Source: Phycisphaera sp. (GTDB lineage Bacteria > Planctomycetota > Phycisphaerae > Phycisphaerales > UBA1924). From it: a stretch of 64,000 nt of DNA. Location: positions 95,981-159,980 of the forward strand of contig JACKGZ010000008.1 of the NCBI GenBank assembly GCA_020639255.1, read 5' to 3'. Of the stretch, positions 44,639-53,021 are shown one piece after another (positions within the stretch are counted from its first letter, which is position 1; every line of letters begins with the position of its first letter). The notes below the pieces were generated by a model. It was not told where the DNA came from. It saw only the letters and a list, made by a program, of their open reading frames with translations, and searched no databases. A program made the position numbers and the translations under genes.

Positions 44639-46255
44639 ATGGCACAAGACATGGCATCGACCAAACCCTCCGATCGGCCCCACACAGCGCACGACCCGAC
44701 CGACCCCCATAGCGAGATCGTCCCGGTCCTGGACTGCGGCGGGCAGACGATGCAGCTCATCGCCCGAAGACTCCGCGAGGCGGGCATCTATTCGATGATC
44801 CAGCGGTCGGATATCTCGGCGGCCGAGCTCAGGGCGATGAACCCGAAGGGGATCGTCCTGTCGGGTGGGCCGGCGAGCGTATTTGAGGAAGGCTCGCCCC
44901 GGATCGACCCGGAGATCCTGAATCTGGGCGTCCCGGTGCTGGGGATCTGCTATGGGATGCAGCTCGTGTGCCAGCACCTGGGCGCGAGCATCACGCCGGC
45001 GGATCACCGCGAGTTTGGGCGCGCCAATCTTGAGATCAGGGACGACAGCGACCTCTTCGGCGCGGTGCCCCAGCGGACGACGGTCTGGATGAGCCACGGC
45101 GATCAGGTGACGGACCTTGCCAGCGCCAATATCGAGACGATCGCGTCGACCCCCACGTGCCCGCAGGCGGGTGTGCGGTACAGCGAGAACGGCGTGCGGT
45201 TCTATGGCGTGCAATTCCACCCAGAGGTCACGCACACCCCCCACGGCTCGGACATCATCCGCAACTTTGCGTACAACATCTGCGGCTGCACCGGCACGTG
45301 GCACATGGCCGAGTTTGCCGAGAACGAGATCGAACGCATCCGCGAGCGCGTGGGCTCTGACCGCGTCATCTGCGGACTCTCGGGCGGCGTGGACTCGTCG
45401 GTGGTGGCGGCCCTCCTGCACAAGGCGATCGGTGATCAGCTGACATGCGTCTTTGTCGACAACGGGCTGCTCCGCAAGAATGAGCGTCAGCTCGTCGAGA
45501 AAACGTTTCGCGATCACTTCAAGGTGGACCTCCGCGTCATGGACGCGACCGAGCAGTTCCACGCGGACCTTGCGGGCATCACCGATCCGCAGGAGAAACG
45601 CCGGCGCATCGGGCACCGGTTCGTCGAGGTGTTCAAGGAGGCGGCCGAGAGCATCCAGGGGGCCAAGTTCCTGGCGCAGGGGACGCTCTACCCGGACGTG
45701 ATCGAGTCGGGGCACGGGCACTCGGGCAAGTCGGCGAACATCAAGCTGCACCACAACGTGGGCGGGCTGCCCGAGGATCTCGGGTTCGAGCTGATCGAGC
45801 CGGTGCGTGAGCTCTTCAAGGATGAGGTCCGCAAGCTGGGCGAGGTGCTGGGCGTGCCCGACGCGATCCTCTGGCGCCACCCCTTCCCGGGACCGGGGCT
45901 CGCGGTGCGGGTGCTGGGCGAGGTGAAACCCGAGAAGCTCGAGGTGATCCGCGAGTGCGACGAGATCGTGCTCGAAGAGATCATCGCGGCGGATCTGTAT
46001 CGCCAGACGAGCCAGGTCTTTGCGGTGCTGCTGCCCGTGCAGAGCGTGGGTGTGATGGGCGACGGGCGGACGTACGAGAATGTCGTCGCGGTGCGTGCCG
46101 TCGAGACGCGTGATTTCATGACCGCCGACTGGGCCCGGATCCCGTTCGATGTGCTGGCGCGGATCTCGAACCGCATCATCAACGAGGTGCGCGGCGTGAA
46201 CCGGGTTGTTTATGACATCTCAAGCAAGCCGCCGGCGACGATCGAGTGGGAATGA
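44639..46255 (+). CDS. guaA: GMP synthase (glutamine-hydrolysing)
   Basis: 538 residues from ATG at 44639, with AGGAGAAGG upstream. Glutamine amidotransferase class I domain: VLGICYGMQLVCQHLG (nucleophile Cys), and the catalytic His/Glu of GVQFHPEVTHTP. PP-loop ATP pyrophosphatase SGGVDSSVVAALLH, followed by the dimerisation domain (LPVQSVGVMGDGRTYENV). Converts XMP to GMP with glutamine. The N-terminal 30 residues (DRPHTAHDPTDPHS) form a family-atypical extension, a second in-frame ATG is at 44651. Confidence 0.96.
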   Translation: MAQDMASTKPSDRPHTAHDPTDPHSEIVPVLDCGGQTMQLIARRLREAGIYSMIQRSDISAAELRAMNPKGIVLSGGPASVFEEGSPRIDPEILNLGVPVLGICYGMQLVCQHLGASITPADHREFGRANLEIRDDSDLFGAVPQRTTVWMSHGDQVTDLASANIETIASTPTCPQAGVRYSENGVRFYGVQFHPEVTHTPHGSDIIRNFAYNICGCTGTWHMAEFAENEIERIRERVGSDRVICGLSGGVDSSVVAALLHKAIGDQLTCVFVDNGLLRKNERQLVEKTFRDHFKVDLRVMDATEQFHADLAGITDPQEKRRRIGHRFVEVFKEAAESIQGAKFLAQGTLYPDVIESGHGHSGKSANIKLHHNVGGLPEDLGFELIEPVRELFKDEVRKLGEVLGVPDAILWRHPFPGPGLAVRVLGEVKPEKLEVIRECDEIVLEEIIAADLYRQTSQVFAVLLPVQSVGVMGDGRTYENVVAVRAVETRDFMTADWARIPFDVLARISNRIINEVRGVNRVVYDISSKPPATIEWE

Positions 46256-46656
46256 TCCGCGAGCTGACCATCCAGACGCCCGGGCGCGGGCTGCACGAGG
46301 TCACGCGCATAGTCGCGGATGTCGTACGCGAGGCGGGCATTGGTGAGGGACTATGCACGGTGTTCATCCGGCACACGTCGGCGAGCCTGATCATCCAGGA
46401 GAACGCCGACCCAAGCGCCAGGCGCGACCTTGAGCGCTGGCTCGACGCGTTCGTGCCCGACGGAACGGCCTACGAGCACACCGACGAGGGGCCCGACGAC
46501 ATGCCGAGCCATATCCGGTCGGTGCTGACGGCGACGAGCCTTGGTATCCCGGTGATGGACGGCAAGCTCGCGCTCGGAACATGGCAAGGGATCTATGTGT
46601 GGGAGCATCGGCGGGCGGCGCACACGCGGCGTGTCGTGGTGCATGTCTCGGCATGA
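46252..46656 (+). CDS. YjbQ family protein (UPF0047, secondary thiamine-phosphate synthase-like)
   Basis: 134 residues from ATG at 46252, overlapping guaA (ATGA). UPF0047 hallmarks: GEGLCTVFIRHTSASLIIQENADP, and SLGIPVMDGKLALGTWQGIYVWEHR, which holds the conserved His/Gln/Glu cluster. A secondary thiamine-phosphate synthase activity has been reported for E. coli YjbQ, but the physiological role is unclear. In operon with guaA and a GNAT gene. Confidence 0.88.
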   Translation: MIRELTIQTPGRGLHEVTRIVADVVREAGIGEGLCTVFIRHTSASLIIQENADPSARRDLERWLDAFVPDGTAYEHTDEGPDDMPSHIRSVLTATSLGIPVMDGKLALGTWQGIYVWEHRRAAHTRRVVVHVSA

Positions 46657-47237
46657 ACGCTCAGAACACGCACAAGCTGGGTGAGGGCGAGAAGGTGTAC
46701 ATCCGTCACCCGGTGCCGGGAGATCGCGCGGAGTGGTGCGCGCTCTGGGATGCGAGCTGGTCGTTTCTTGAGCCCTGGATGCCGAGGCCTCCAAAGGGTG
46801 CGACTGGCGAGACGGCGGAGCGTTTCGATCGGCTGCTTGAGACTGCGGACACGCCTGAGAATCAGCGGCACACGATCTGTCGGCGGAGCGACGGCGCGAT
46901 CGTGGGCATGGTGAACCTGAGTCAGATCTTCCGCGGGCCGTTCTGCAACGCGATCATGGGCTACTGGGTGGGCGAGAAGTTCGCCAAGGCGGGATACACG
47001 TCGGAGGGTGTGCGGCTGGTCCTTGGACGCGCGTTCGGTGAACTCGTGCTGCACCGGGTGGAGGCGAATGTTGTGCCGACGAATGCGGCTTCGATCGCGC
47101 TTGCGAAGGGCGTGGGCTTTCGGGAAGAGGGGTATTCGCCCCGCTATCTCGAGATCGCGGGCGCGTGGCAGGACCATGTGCGATTTGCGATGACGGTCGA
47201 GGACTGGCGGGAGCTTGGCGGCGATCAGCCGAAGTAG
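46653..47237 (+). CDS. GNAT-family N-acetyltransferase (RimJ/RimL-like)
   Basis: 194 residues from ATG at 46653 (ATGA overlap with the previous gene). RimJ/RimL-type signs: YIRHPVPGDRAEW, ICRRSDGAIVGMVNLSQIF, MGYWVGEKFAKAGYTSEGVRLVL, LHRVEANVVPTNAASIALAKGVGFREEGYSPRY in short blocks. Acetyl-CoA loop sits near AKAGYTSEG. Protein-N-terminal or small-molecule acetylation are both possible. Its 3' end overlaps the convergent peroxiredoxin-like gene by 13 bases. Confidence 0.85.
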   Translation: MNAQNTHKLGEGEKVYIRHPVPGDRAEWCALWDASWSFLEPWMPRPPKGATGETAERFDRLLETADTPENQRHTICRRSDGAIVGMVNLSQIFRGPFCNAIMGYWVGEKFAKAGYTSEGVRLVLGRAFGELVLHRVEANVVPTNAASIALAKGVGFREEGYSPRYLEIAGAWQDHVRFAMTVEDWRELGGDQPK

Positions 47238-47815
47238 GTCGGCTCGTTGCCGGGCTTCCACTTGATATTGCAGCCCATGCTGGGCTTCTGGTCCGTGCCG
47301 ACGCTTTCACCGGCGATGACGGCGTTGATCGCGCGGCGGAGATCCTTGCCGGTGATCGGTTCGTCGGTGCTCGGGCGCGCCTCGTCGAGCTGGCCGCGGT
47401 AAACAAGGTTGAGGTCACGGTCGAAGAGGTAGAAGTCGGGCGTGCAGGCCGCCTTGTAGGCTTTGGCGATTTCCTGGGTCTCGTCGAAGAGATACGGGAA
47501 GGTGTAGCCGCGTTTCTCGGCCTCCTCGGTCATATGGACCGGGGCGTCGGCCGGGTGCTTATGGGTGTCGTTGGAGCAGATGGCGACGACCCCGATGCCG
47601 TGGGCTTTGGCGTCGTGGCCGAGGCGGGCGAGCTCGTCGGCGACGTGGATGACGAAGGGGCAGTGGTTGCAGATGAACATGACCAGCAGCCCACGCGGGC
47701 CGGCGGCGTCCTGCGCACTGACGCGGTCCTCACCCGTGCCCTTGTTGTAATTGGGCAGGTCGAAGGCGGGCGCCTTGGTGCCGAGTTCGAGCATGGTCGA
47801 GGGAGTGCGGGCCAT
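47225..47815 (-). CDS. Peroxiredoxin-like thioredoxin-fold protein (AhpC/TSA type)
   Basis: 196 residues from ATG at 47815; the frame back to 47869 has a GTG start but no family match. N-terminus PAFDLPNYNKGTG, then the redox site VMFICNHCPFVIHVADELARLG. The C-x-x-C motif (CNHC) and ATP-independent fold follow the AhpC/TSA-resembling proteins with a single domain, and the C-terminal CNIKW tail is typical of this subfamily. Likely a cytoplasmic peroxidase or thiol reductant; electron donor unknown. Convergent with the GNAT gene; tRNA-Ser lies 70 bases upstream on the same strand. Confidence 0.85.
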   Translation of the reverse strand: MARTPSTMLELGTKAPAFDLPNYNKGTGEDRVSAQDAAGPRGLLVMFICNHCPFVIHVADELARLGHDAKAHGIGVVAICSNDTHKHPADAPVHMTEEAEKRGYTFPYLFDETQEIAKAYKAACTPDFYLFDRDLNLVYRGQLDEARPSTDEPITGKDLRRAINAVIAGESVGTDQKPSMGCNIKWKPGNEPTYFG

Positions 47816-47885
47816 TGGCGGGCTCCTTGTCGGTGCCTGGCGGACGAGGCCGAGACTGGAGCCGCACACCGGGCGAATGAATAAG

Positions 47886-47975
47886 CGGAGCGGGAGGGAT
47901 TCGAACCCTCGATACGGGTAAATCCCGTATACCGGATTAGCAATCCGGCCCCTTCAGCCTCTCGGGCACCGCTCC
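47886..47975 (-). tRNA. tRNA-Ser (GCT)
   Basis: 90-base minus-strand cloverleaf: acceptor GGAGCGG with CCGCTCC and discriminator G; anticodon stem CCGGA/TCCGG around TTGCTAA, anticodon GCT. A long class II variable arm (GTATACGGG...CCCGTATC) is the serine feature; T-loop GGTTCGAATCC. CCA is not encoded. Confidence 0.95.
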
Positions 47976-48037
47976 GTGGGACGGCATGGTACGCCGATCA
48001 CCCCCCGGCTCGCCACGGCCTCCGATCGTAAAGCGGA

Positions 48038-49450
48038 TCAGTTGCACCCGGCGTTGTAATTGCCCACCCAGGCCGAGAAGTCGGCGGGGGTACATCTGCC
48101 ATCGGCGTTCTGGTCACATCTCGGTGAGGTGGTATTGAAGGCGGCTACCCAGGCGCTGAAGTCGTCGGGCGAGAGAACACCGTCCTGGTTCACATCGGCG
48201 AGCTGGCAGGGGCCGGGAAGGTGTGCTGGAAAGAGGTAGATTGCACCCGCATCAGTACCTGAGCTGTCCTCGCCCGACGCACCTGCTGCGACAATTCCAT
48301 CGGCCACGGCAACGGACTCACCTATATAGTCTCCACACTCTAAATCACTTGGCAACAATTTCGCAATTTGATCACCGGTATCAATATCATAGATATAAAC
48401 TGCCCCAGCATTACACGGTCGCCCGGTGAAATCCGTATCCGTCGGATGATCCGCAAAAGGCGCACCAATTGCGACCACGCCCGCATCGATATCAACATCG
48501 CTACCAAACCAGTCGGCACCATCCTCGCTCGGAGGAATCAATTTATACATAAGTGACATATTATTCATTTCATATAAATAAACTGATCCCTCCGCCTCGG
48601 TGCCTACTTCGTCATTGGGAGCACCTACACCCAGCACTCCGCCATGCAGCGAAACAGAAAAACCAAAGTCGCCCTGAGGGGCGCCATCGTCGGGCTGTAT
48701 CTTATTAATCTGCTCTCCAGTAATTGCATCAAAAATGTACACCGCTCCCACCCTGTCGCCCATTGTATTCTTTGCGTTTTTGGCCCCGACAACAATCAAC
48801 CCATCGTCAATATCAACGTCGTAGCCAAAGCCATCAGATGGGGCTCCATCAGTCGATAGAAGTTTGTGAACTTGCAAACCAGTTTTCGAATCAAACACGT
48901 ATACCGAACCGGATGCAAAGCCATTATCGTTGTCGCGAGCAGAGCCGACAATGACGAACTCGCCTTGAATTGCTACTGCCGCACCAAACAAATCGTCTTC
49001 TTCCACATCCACCGGGAAGAACTCGACCAATTGCTCACCAGTTGCCACATCAAACGAATACACAGGTGCCGAGTGATCTCCGCAAAAGACCCCGCTAAAC
49101 AGGTCTGCTGGATATGCAGTGCCAACAACTGCAATTCCAGTGTCCAATGCATATGAGATGCCGTACTCTGTTGTGAAAGGCGGACCGGCCTGATAGATAT
49201 CGTGGATCACGTGCCCATCATACAACGAGAACATACCTATGCGACCAGTAAAGCACTGACCATCGTCTATACTCATTCCACCAGAGAAGACGATACCGCT
49301 CTCTAACGCAATCCCTTGCCCTCCGAAGTAAATTCTACTTAATATTGACGGCGAATGAAATTTCAGTACTTCACTTACTACTTGGCCATACACGCATGTT
49401 GCCATAGCACCATGACTGCATATAGCTAACGCCATCCTCCACCGCACCAT
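48038..49450 (-). CDS. Secreted FG-GAP/WD-like repeat protein with dockerin-like tail, AT-rich body
   Basis: 470 residues. N-terminal signal region (MVRWRMALAICSHGAMATCVYG), then seven or so repeats of about 50 residues of type GxSVYVFDxKTGxQ...(YDVDIDDGLIVVGAKN), an FG-GAP/propeller-like fold. The C-terminal ~60 residues carry two dockerin-like calcium motifs (DVNQDGVLSPDDFSAW and DQNADGRCTPADFSAW) and end NAGCN. By eye the body is much more AT-rich than its neighbours (many ATA, AAA, TTT), whereas the dockerin part is GC-rich, suggesting acquisition or recombination of the body. Possibly a surface or adhesive protein. Confidence 0.78.
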   Translation of the reverse strand: MVRWRMALAICSHGAMATCVYGQVVSEVLKFHSPSILSRIYFGGQGIALESGIVFSGGMSIDDGQCFTGRIGMFSLYDGHVIHDIYQAGPPFTTEYGISYALDTGIAVVGTAYPADLFSGVFCGDHSAPVYSFDVATGEQLVEFFPVDVEEDDLFGAAVAIQGEFVIVGSARDNDNGFASGSVYVFDSKTGLQVHKLLSTDGAPSDGFGYDVDIDDGLIVVGAKNAKNTMGDRVGAVYIFDAITGEQINKIQPDDGAPQGDFGFSVSLHGGVLGVGAPNDEVGTEAEGSVYLYEMNNMSLMYKLIPPSEDGADWFGSDVDIDAGVVAIGAPFADHPTDTDFTGRPCNAGAVYIYDIDTGDQIAKLLPSDLECGDYIGESVAVADGIVAAGASGEDSSGTDAGAIYLFPAHLPGPCQLADVNQDGVLSPDDFSAWVAAFNTTSPRCDQNADGRCTPADFSAWVGNYNAGCN

Positions 49451-49540
49451 GCAATCGCCCCTTTGCAGCTTTTATCTTCTCGCCGACAACGTCACAAAGG
49501 TACTGGAAGCCAAGTCTGGAAACAAGCACACGGCCAAGTC

Positions 49541-49577
49541 ATAAGAAAAAGCAAACCAGACCCGAGATTGGGCCTGG
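49541..49577 (-). terminator. Rho-independent terminator of the coiled-coil gene
   Basis: On the minus strand CCAG-C-CCC pairs with GGG-A-CTGG around a six-base loop, followed by TTTGCTTTTTCTT (49553-49541). It lies 50 bases after the stop of the 49626-49895 gene. Confidence 0.65.
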
Positions 49578-49625
49578 CCTGCCAATGGGGGCGCATAGGG
49601 TGCTTGTCAGGAGGGGCTTCGGGCT

Positions 49626-49895
49626 TTACGCCTCGTCACTCGGGCGACGCTCGAGGAGGGCGCGGAGTTGCTTGTTTTCACGGCGGGTCGCTTCGAGATC
49701 GAACACGAGGTACTTCACGCTGACGCGGAGGTAATCGAGCGAGTCCTGGAGCTCGGAGATCGTCTTCTTCATCTGCTCGTGGCGGGTTTTGGTATCCGTG
49801 GCGAGCTCCTTGAGTTTGCCCTGCTGGTCGCTGGGGAGGTTGTTGATCTTCTCGAGAAGCTTGTTGAACTGATTCTGAAATTCTCGCTCGCTCAT
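49626..49895 (-). CDS. Small coiled-coil protein, unrecognised
   Basis: 89 residues, predicted almost wholly helical with heptad-like repeats (LLEKINNLPSDQQGKLKELA, EQMKKTISELQDSLDYL). Acidic/basic balance and no hydrophobic signal suggest a cytoplasmic coiled coil. A terminator follows it directly and GGAGAAGACC precedes the ATG, which supports a single-gene transcript. Function not known. Confidence 0.7.
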   Translation of the reverse strand: MSEREFQNQFNKLLEKINNLPSDQQGKLKELATDTKTRHEQMKKTISELQDSLDYLRVSVKYLVFDLEATRRENKQLRALLERRPSDEA

Positions 49896-50117
49896 GGTCT
49901 TCTCCTGCCTGTCTGCGTGTGATGTGACGCGACCGCCGTAGTTGGACGCGTATGCCAGAGGCAGATCAACGCGGATGCCCGTCGTGCCAGACGGGTCGGT
50001 GAAGCTTGAATGTCCGAGAAAACCGAGCTCCGCTCGTGTTCAGTCATGGGTGCAAGCGGCGTGCCGGGGCTGTGCCGCTCATTCCGATTGGCCGATTGAT
50101 CCGGGTGTGGCCCGGAC

Positions 50118-50732
50118 TCAACGCCTGGCGAGGGCGCGACGCAGCGCCTGTTGCCCGGCCTCGGGCGCGTTCTGGGTCACTTCCTGCAGCGCCGCCTTGT
50201 CCTGGCGACCAAGCTGAGCACCCAGCTCGCCGGCGTGTCGATCGAGTGCCCGGCGGAATGCGGCGAAATGGATCTCAAGGTCGTGGCGCAGGAAGCGGGT
50301 CAGCGGGTCGGCCAAGCCTGTCTGCATCGCGGCCCAATCGAGCAGCGAGCCGCCCTTGTCCGAGAACCTATACAGACCGAGAGTGGTCGCCAGTCGCTTG
50401 GCCAGAGGTATAAATGGATCGATGACGCTCTCAGGGAGGCTGGCGAGTTTTTTGGTGAGCTCGGCGTCCGTGGCTTCTGAGGTCTCGGCGAGCGAGGGCT
50501 TGGACTCAGCTTCCACGGCGGGTGTTCCGCCACCATCCGTGTCGGCCCTTCGGATGTTGGCCATCGCGGCCGCGAGCGTCTTGATCCCTGCCCGCTCGAA
50601 GCGGATGGTGAGCCTCTGGCTGGGGCGTCCTTCGACCATCACGGGTTGCACAGCGGTGATCTGCCCGACCCCCCACTCAGGTCGGTCGGTGTGGATGACA
50701 CGGTCGCCAAAGGACCAGGAGATCGAGGACAT
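50118..50732 (-). CDS. DUF3553-family protein
   Basis: 204 residues from ATG at 50732 (GAGAGG upstream; frame to 50774 is open). The N-terminal block FGDRVIHTDRPEWGVGQITAV, then QRLTIRFERAGIKTL, is the DUF3553 type (SH3-like, often linked to UvrD/Rep-like helicases). The rest is helical with no recognised motif (EAESKPSLAETSEATDAELT). Divergent from rpoZ. Binding to nucleic acid or protein is inferred from the family, not shown. Confidence 0.6.
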   Translation of the reverse strand: MSSISWSFGDRVIHTDRPEWGVGQITAVQPVMVEGRPSQRLTIRFERAGIKTLAAAMANIRRADTDGGGTPAVEAESKPSLAETSEATDAELTKKLASLPESVIDPFIPLAKRLATTLGLYRFSDKGGSLLDWAAMQTGLADPLTRFLRHDLEIHFAAFRRALDRHAGELGAQLGRQDKAALQEVTQNAPEAGQQALRRALARR

Positions 50733-50939
50733 GCAAACCTCTCGGGGAGATCGACCAGCCGCAGGCGTCCCCACGACGAGGCGGCCAAGGTCGTTTCCGG
50801 GCTATCAAGGGGCCCGACACGCGGGCAACCGCACCGCAGTCGCCGGGGCGGGGTCGGGTGCGTATGATCGTGTCCCGCCCGGAGGGCCCGGTCAAGCGCG
50901 ACGCTCGACCCACCACGCCGGCGATGAGAGCCCCCGACC

Positions 50940-51182
50940 ATGATCGAAGCATTCAAGAGTGAAGAGGTCGTCGACAAGTTCGGCGGTCGGTTCCGTCTGA
51001 CCGCGGTGATCCAGCGCCGCATGGTCCAGCTGATGGAGGGCGCCCGCCCGCTCGTCGAGCGTGACGGGCGTTCGGACCTTGAACTCGTCGTGCAGGAGAT
51101 CCTCGAAGATAAGATCGAGATCGTGGAGACCCAGAGCGGCGGCTTTGAGATCGTCGCTGAGGCCGAGGAAGCCCTCCTCTGA
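50940..51182 (+). CDS. rpoZ: RNA polymerase omega subunit
   Basis: 80 residues: MIEAFKSEEVVDKFGGRFRL, the conserved omega core TAVIQRRMVQLMEGARPLVE, and an acidic tail (VVQEILEDKIEIVETQ). The omega family is short and weakly conserved; the RR.QLM...RPL pattern with a following acidic helix is characteristic. It supports assembly of the beta-prime subunit. It lies 30 bases before coaC; rpoZ and coaBC are neighbours in many bacteria, which strengthens the call. Confidence 0.85.
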   Translation: MIEAFKSEEVVDKFGGRFRLTAVIQRRMVQLMEGARPLVERDGRSDLELVVQEILEDKIEIVETQSGGFEIVAEAEEALL

Positions 51183-51212
51183 GCCGGGTCCCTTCGCAAC
51201 CGAGGGGCTGAC

Positions 51213-51782
51213 GTGAACGTTACAAACGAGACACTCGGCGGCAAGCGCATCGTGCTCGGTGTGTGCGGCGGTATTTCTGCGTACAAGTCCGCAGCTTTGA
51301 CGAGCAAGCTGGTACAGGCCGGTGCCGAGGTGACGGTCCTGATGACCGAGTCGGCGTCGCGGTTCGTCACGCCGATGACGTTCCAGGCCCTCTCGGGCAA
51401 GCCTGTTTACACGAGCATCTGGGAGCATGTGGAGTCGAGCGACCCGCAGCACATCTCGACAGCGAACAACGCCGACTTTGCGGTTGTTGCGCCGTGCAGC
51501 ATGGACTGCCTGGCCCGGCTCGCCACTGGGCGCGCCGACGACGTGGTGACGCTCGTGCTGAGCGCGATCGATCGGAGCCGGACACCTGTGCTGCTGGCGC
51601 CGGCGATGAACGAGCTGATGTGGAGCCAGCCTGCGACGCAGCGGAACGTCGAGACACTCCGCGGTGATGGCTTCGACTTCGTCGGGCCGGACTCCGGTTG
51701 GCAGGCCTGTCGGGCGGTCGGCACCGGGCGGATGGCCGAGCCCGAGGCGATCCTTGAAGCGATTGTGTCCCGATTGTCCTGA
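51213..51782 (+). CDS. coaC: Phosphopantothenoylcysteine decarboxylase (CoaC domain only)
   Basis: 189 residues, flavoprotein of the HFCD family. FMN-binding VLGVCGGISAYKSAALTSKL, ADFAVVAPCSMDCLARLATGRADD, the catalytic-site PAMNELMWSQPATQRNVETL, and the substrate-recognition tail SGWQACRAVGTGRMAEPEAI. In most bacteria it is fused to CoaB (synthetase); here the frame ends after CoaC and no coaB follows. CoaB must be encoded elsewhere. Next is tRNA-Ser. Confidence 0.92.
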   Translation: MNVTNETLGGKRIVLGVCGGISAYKSAALTSKLVQAGAEVTVLMTESASRFVTPMTFQALSGKPVYTSIWEHVESSDPQHISTANNADFAVVAPCSMDCLARLATGRADDVVTLVLSAIDRSRTPVLLAPAMNELMWSQPATQRNVETLRGDGFDFVGPDSGWQACRAVGTGRMAEPEAILEAIVSRLS

Positions 51783-51842
51783 CACGGGGCCTGCCCCGGG
51801 ACTTGTGCGGCGGCTATCATGGCGTCCCCAACCGTGACCTTC

Positions 51843-51929
51843 GGAGAGGTGGCAGAGCGGTTGAATGCGCTGGATTCGAAATCCAGTATGGCCTCCGGGT
51901 CATCGGGGGTTCGAATCCCCCCCTCTCCG
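51843..51929 (+). tRNA. tRNA-Ser (CGA)
   Basis: 87-base cloverleaf: acceptor GGAGAGG/CCTCTCC with discriminator G; anticodon stem CTGGA/TCCAG around TTCGAAA, anticodon CGA. Long variable arm (TATGGCCTCCGGGTCAT) and T-loop GGTTCGAATCC. The accessory region containing the metal efflux operon begins directly after its terminator. Confidence 0.95.
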
Positions 51930-51939
51930 CTTCATTGAG

Positions 51940-51998
51940 ACCCCGTTGCTCGGAGCACTGTGCTTGCAGTGGTTTACGAGCAACGGGGTTTCTTCTTT
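51940..51998 (+). terminator. Rho-independent terminator after tRNA-Ser
   Basis: Perfect 13-bp stem: ACCCCGTTGCTCG (51940-51952) with CGAGCAACGGGGT (51977-51989), 24-base loop, followed by TTCTTCTTT. It closes the tRNA-Ser transcript (perhaps with rpoZ-coaC upstream) and marks the boundary to the minus-strand efflux operon. Confidence 0.8.
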
Positions 51999-52021
51999 GA
52001 CCCCACTGCCCTATTTCTGCC

Positions 52022-52951
52022 CTAGTTTCGGGAATCGATGTTTCCGCTCGGAAGGTGGTCGGCGACCGTCTTTGAGCTGAAGGTTGAGGCCGGAACCGGC
52101 TCCAACGTCACATGCTCGATGCCGTGGTCGCGAGCGATGACCCGTCGAGCTGATTCGAGGATCGCGGAGGTCCCGGAGACCGAGCACCCGTCTGCGACCG
52201 CGATCCGGGCTTCGAGCGAGATGGTCTGCTCGTCGATCGGCCAGACATGGAGGTGGCCAACATCCTCGACGCCTTCGACGGCTCGGATGGTCGAAGCGAC
52301 TTCGTCGAGCGAGAGTTCGTCGGGGGTGCTCTGCATCAGGATCCGGATGCATCGCTTCATCGGCGTCCAAGAGATCCAGACGATGTAGACCGAGATGCCG
52401 ACGGTCGCGACGAGGTCGGTCCAGTACCAGTCGAACAGGATGATGAGCGTGCCGGTGACAATCACGGCGACCGAGGCGAGCGCGTCGGCGAGATTGTGGA
52501 TGAAGGCCGCGTTGATGTTCACACTGCCCTTGGACATCGAGTAGGTGAGGACGGCGGTGCCCGTGTCGACGACGAGCGCGATGCCCGCGACGATGACGAC
52601 CGTCCAGCCGTCGATCTCGGGGCGCTCGAACGCGCGGGTGATCGCTTCGATGAGGAGGTAGACCGCGATGACGAGGATGGAGGTGAGGTTGATAAGGCCG
52701 CCGACGACCTCGGCACGGCCGTAGCCGAAGGTGCGATGCTCGTCGGCGGGGCGTTTGGAGATTCGACGGGCGATGAGAGCGAGGAGGAGCCCGGCGGCGT
52801 CGCTGAAGTTGTGGAGGGCGTCGGCGAAAAGGGAGAGGCTTCCAGCGAGCACGCCTCCGATGACCTGGGCAACGGTCAAGAGGAGATTGATGGCGACGGC
52901 GATGCCGAGGCGTTTCAGTCCCACGTCATCGGCATGATGGCGATGGCTCAT
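52022..52951 (-). CDS. Cation diffusion facilitator (CzcD/ZitB-like metal efflux)
   Basis: 309 residues from ATG at 52951 with AAGGA upstream; ATG 52960 is in frame. CDF signature: six helices, with the metal-binding HNFSDAAGLLLAL in TM2 (H-x-x-x-D) and AAFIHNLADALASVAVI in TM5 (H-x-x-x-D). Helix 2 contains LSLFADALHNFSD, the family hallmark. The soluble C-terminal domain (ILMQSTPDELSLDEVAS... VGHLHVWPID, DHGIEHVTLE) senses cytosolic metal. Exchanges Zn2+ or similar ions for H+. Last gene of the efflux operon. Confidence 0.93.
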   Translation of the reverse strand: MSHRHHADDVGLKRLGIAVAINLLLTVAQVIGGVLAGSLSLFADALHNFSDAAGLLLALIARRISKRPADEHRTFGYGRAEVVGGLINLTSILVIAVYLLIEAITRAFERPEIDGWTVVIVAGIALVVDTGTAVLTYSMSKGSVNINAAFIHNLADALASVAVIVTGTLIILFDWYWTDLVATVGISVYIVWISWTPMKRCIRILMQSTPDELSLDEVASTIRAVEGVEDVGHLHVWPIDEQTISLEARIAVADGCSVSGTSAILESARRVIARDHGIEHVTLEPVPASTFSSKTVADHLPSGNIDSRN

Positions 52952-53021
52952 CTTCAGCATTCCTTCGCGCGATGCGATCGAGCGACTCGCATCGCACTGT
53001 GTGGTCGGCTGGTCCGTGCTC

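Noticed and set aside
44609..45880. 423-codon minus-strand frame opposite guaA
   Set aside because: Antisense to a complete GMP synthase; composition and lack of motifs mark it as a shadow.
51843..52021. Possible attachment site at the 3' end of tRNA-Ser
   Set aside because: I could not find a second copy of the tRNA 3' end anywhere to 64 kb by eye, so no att feature is called.
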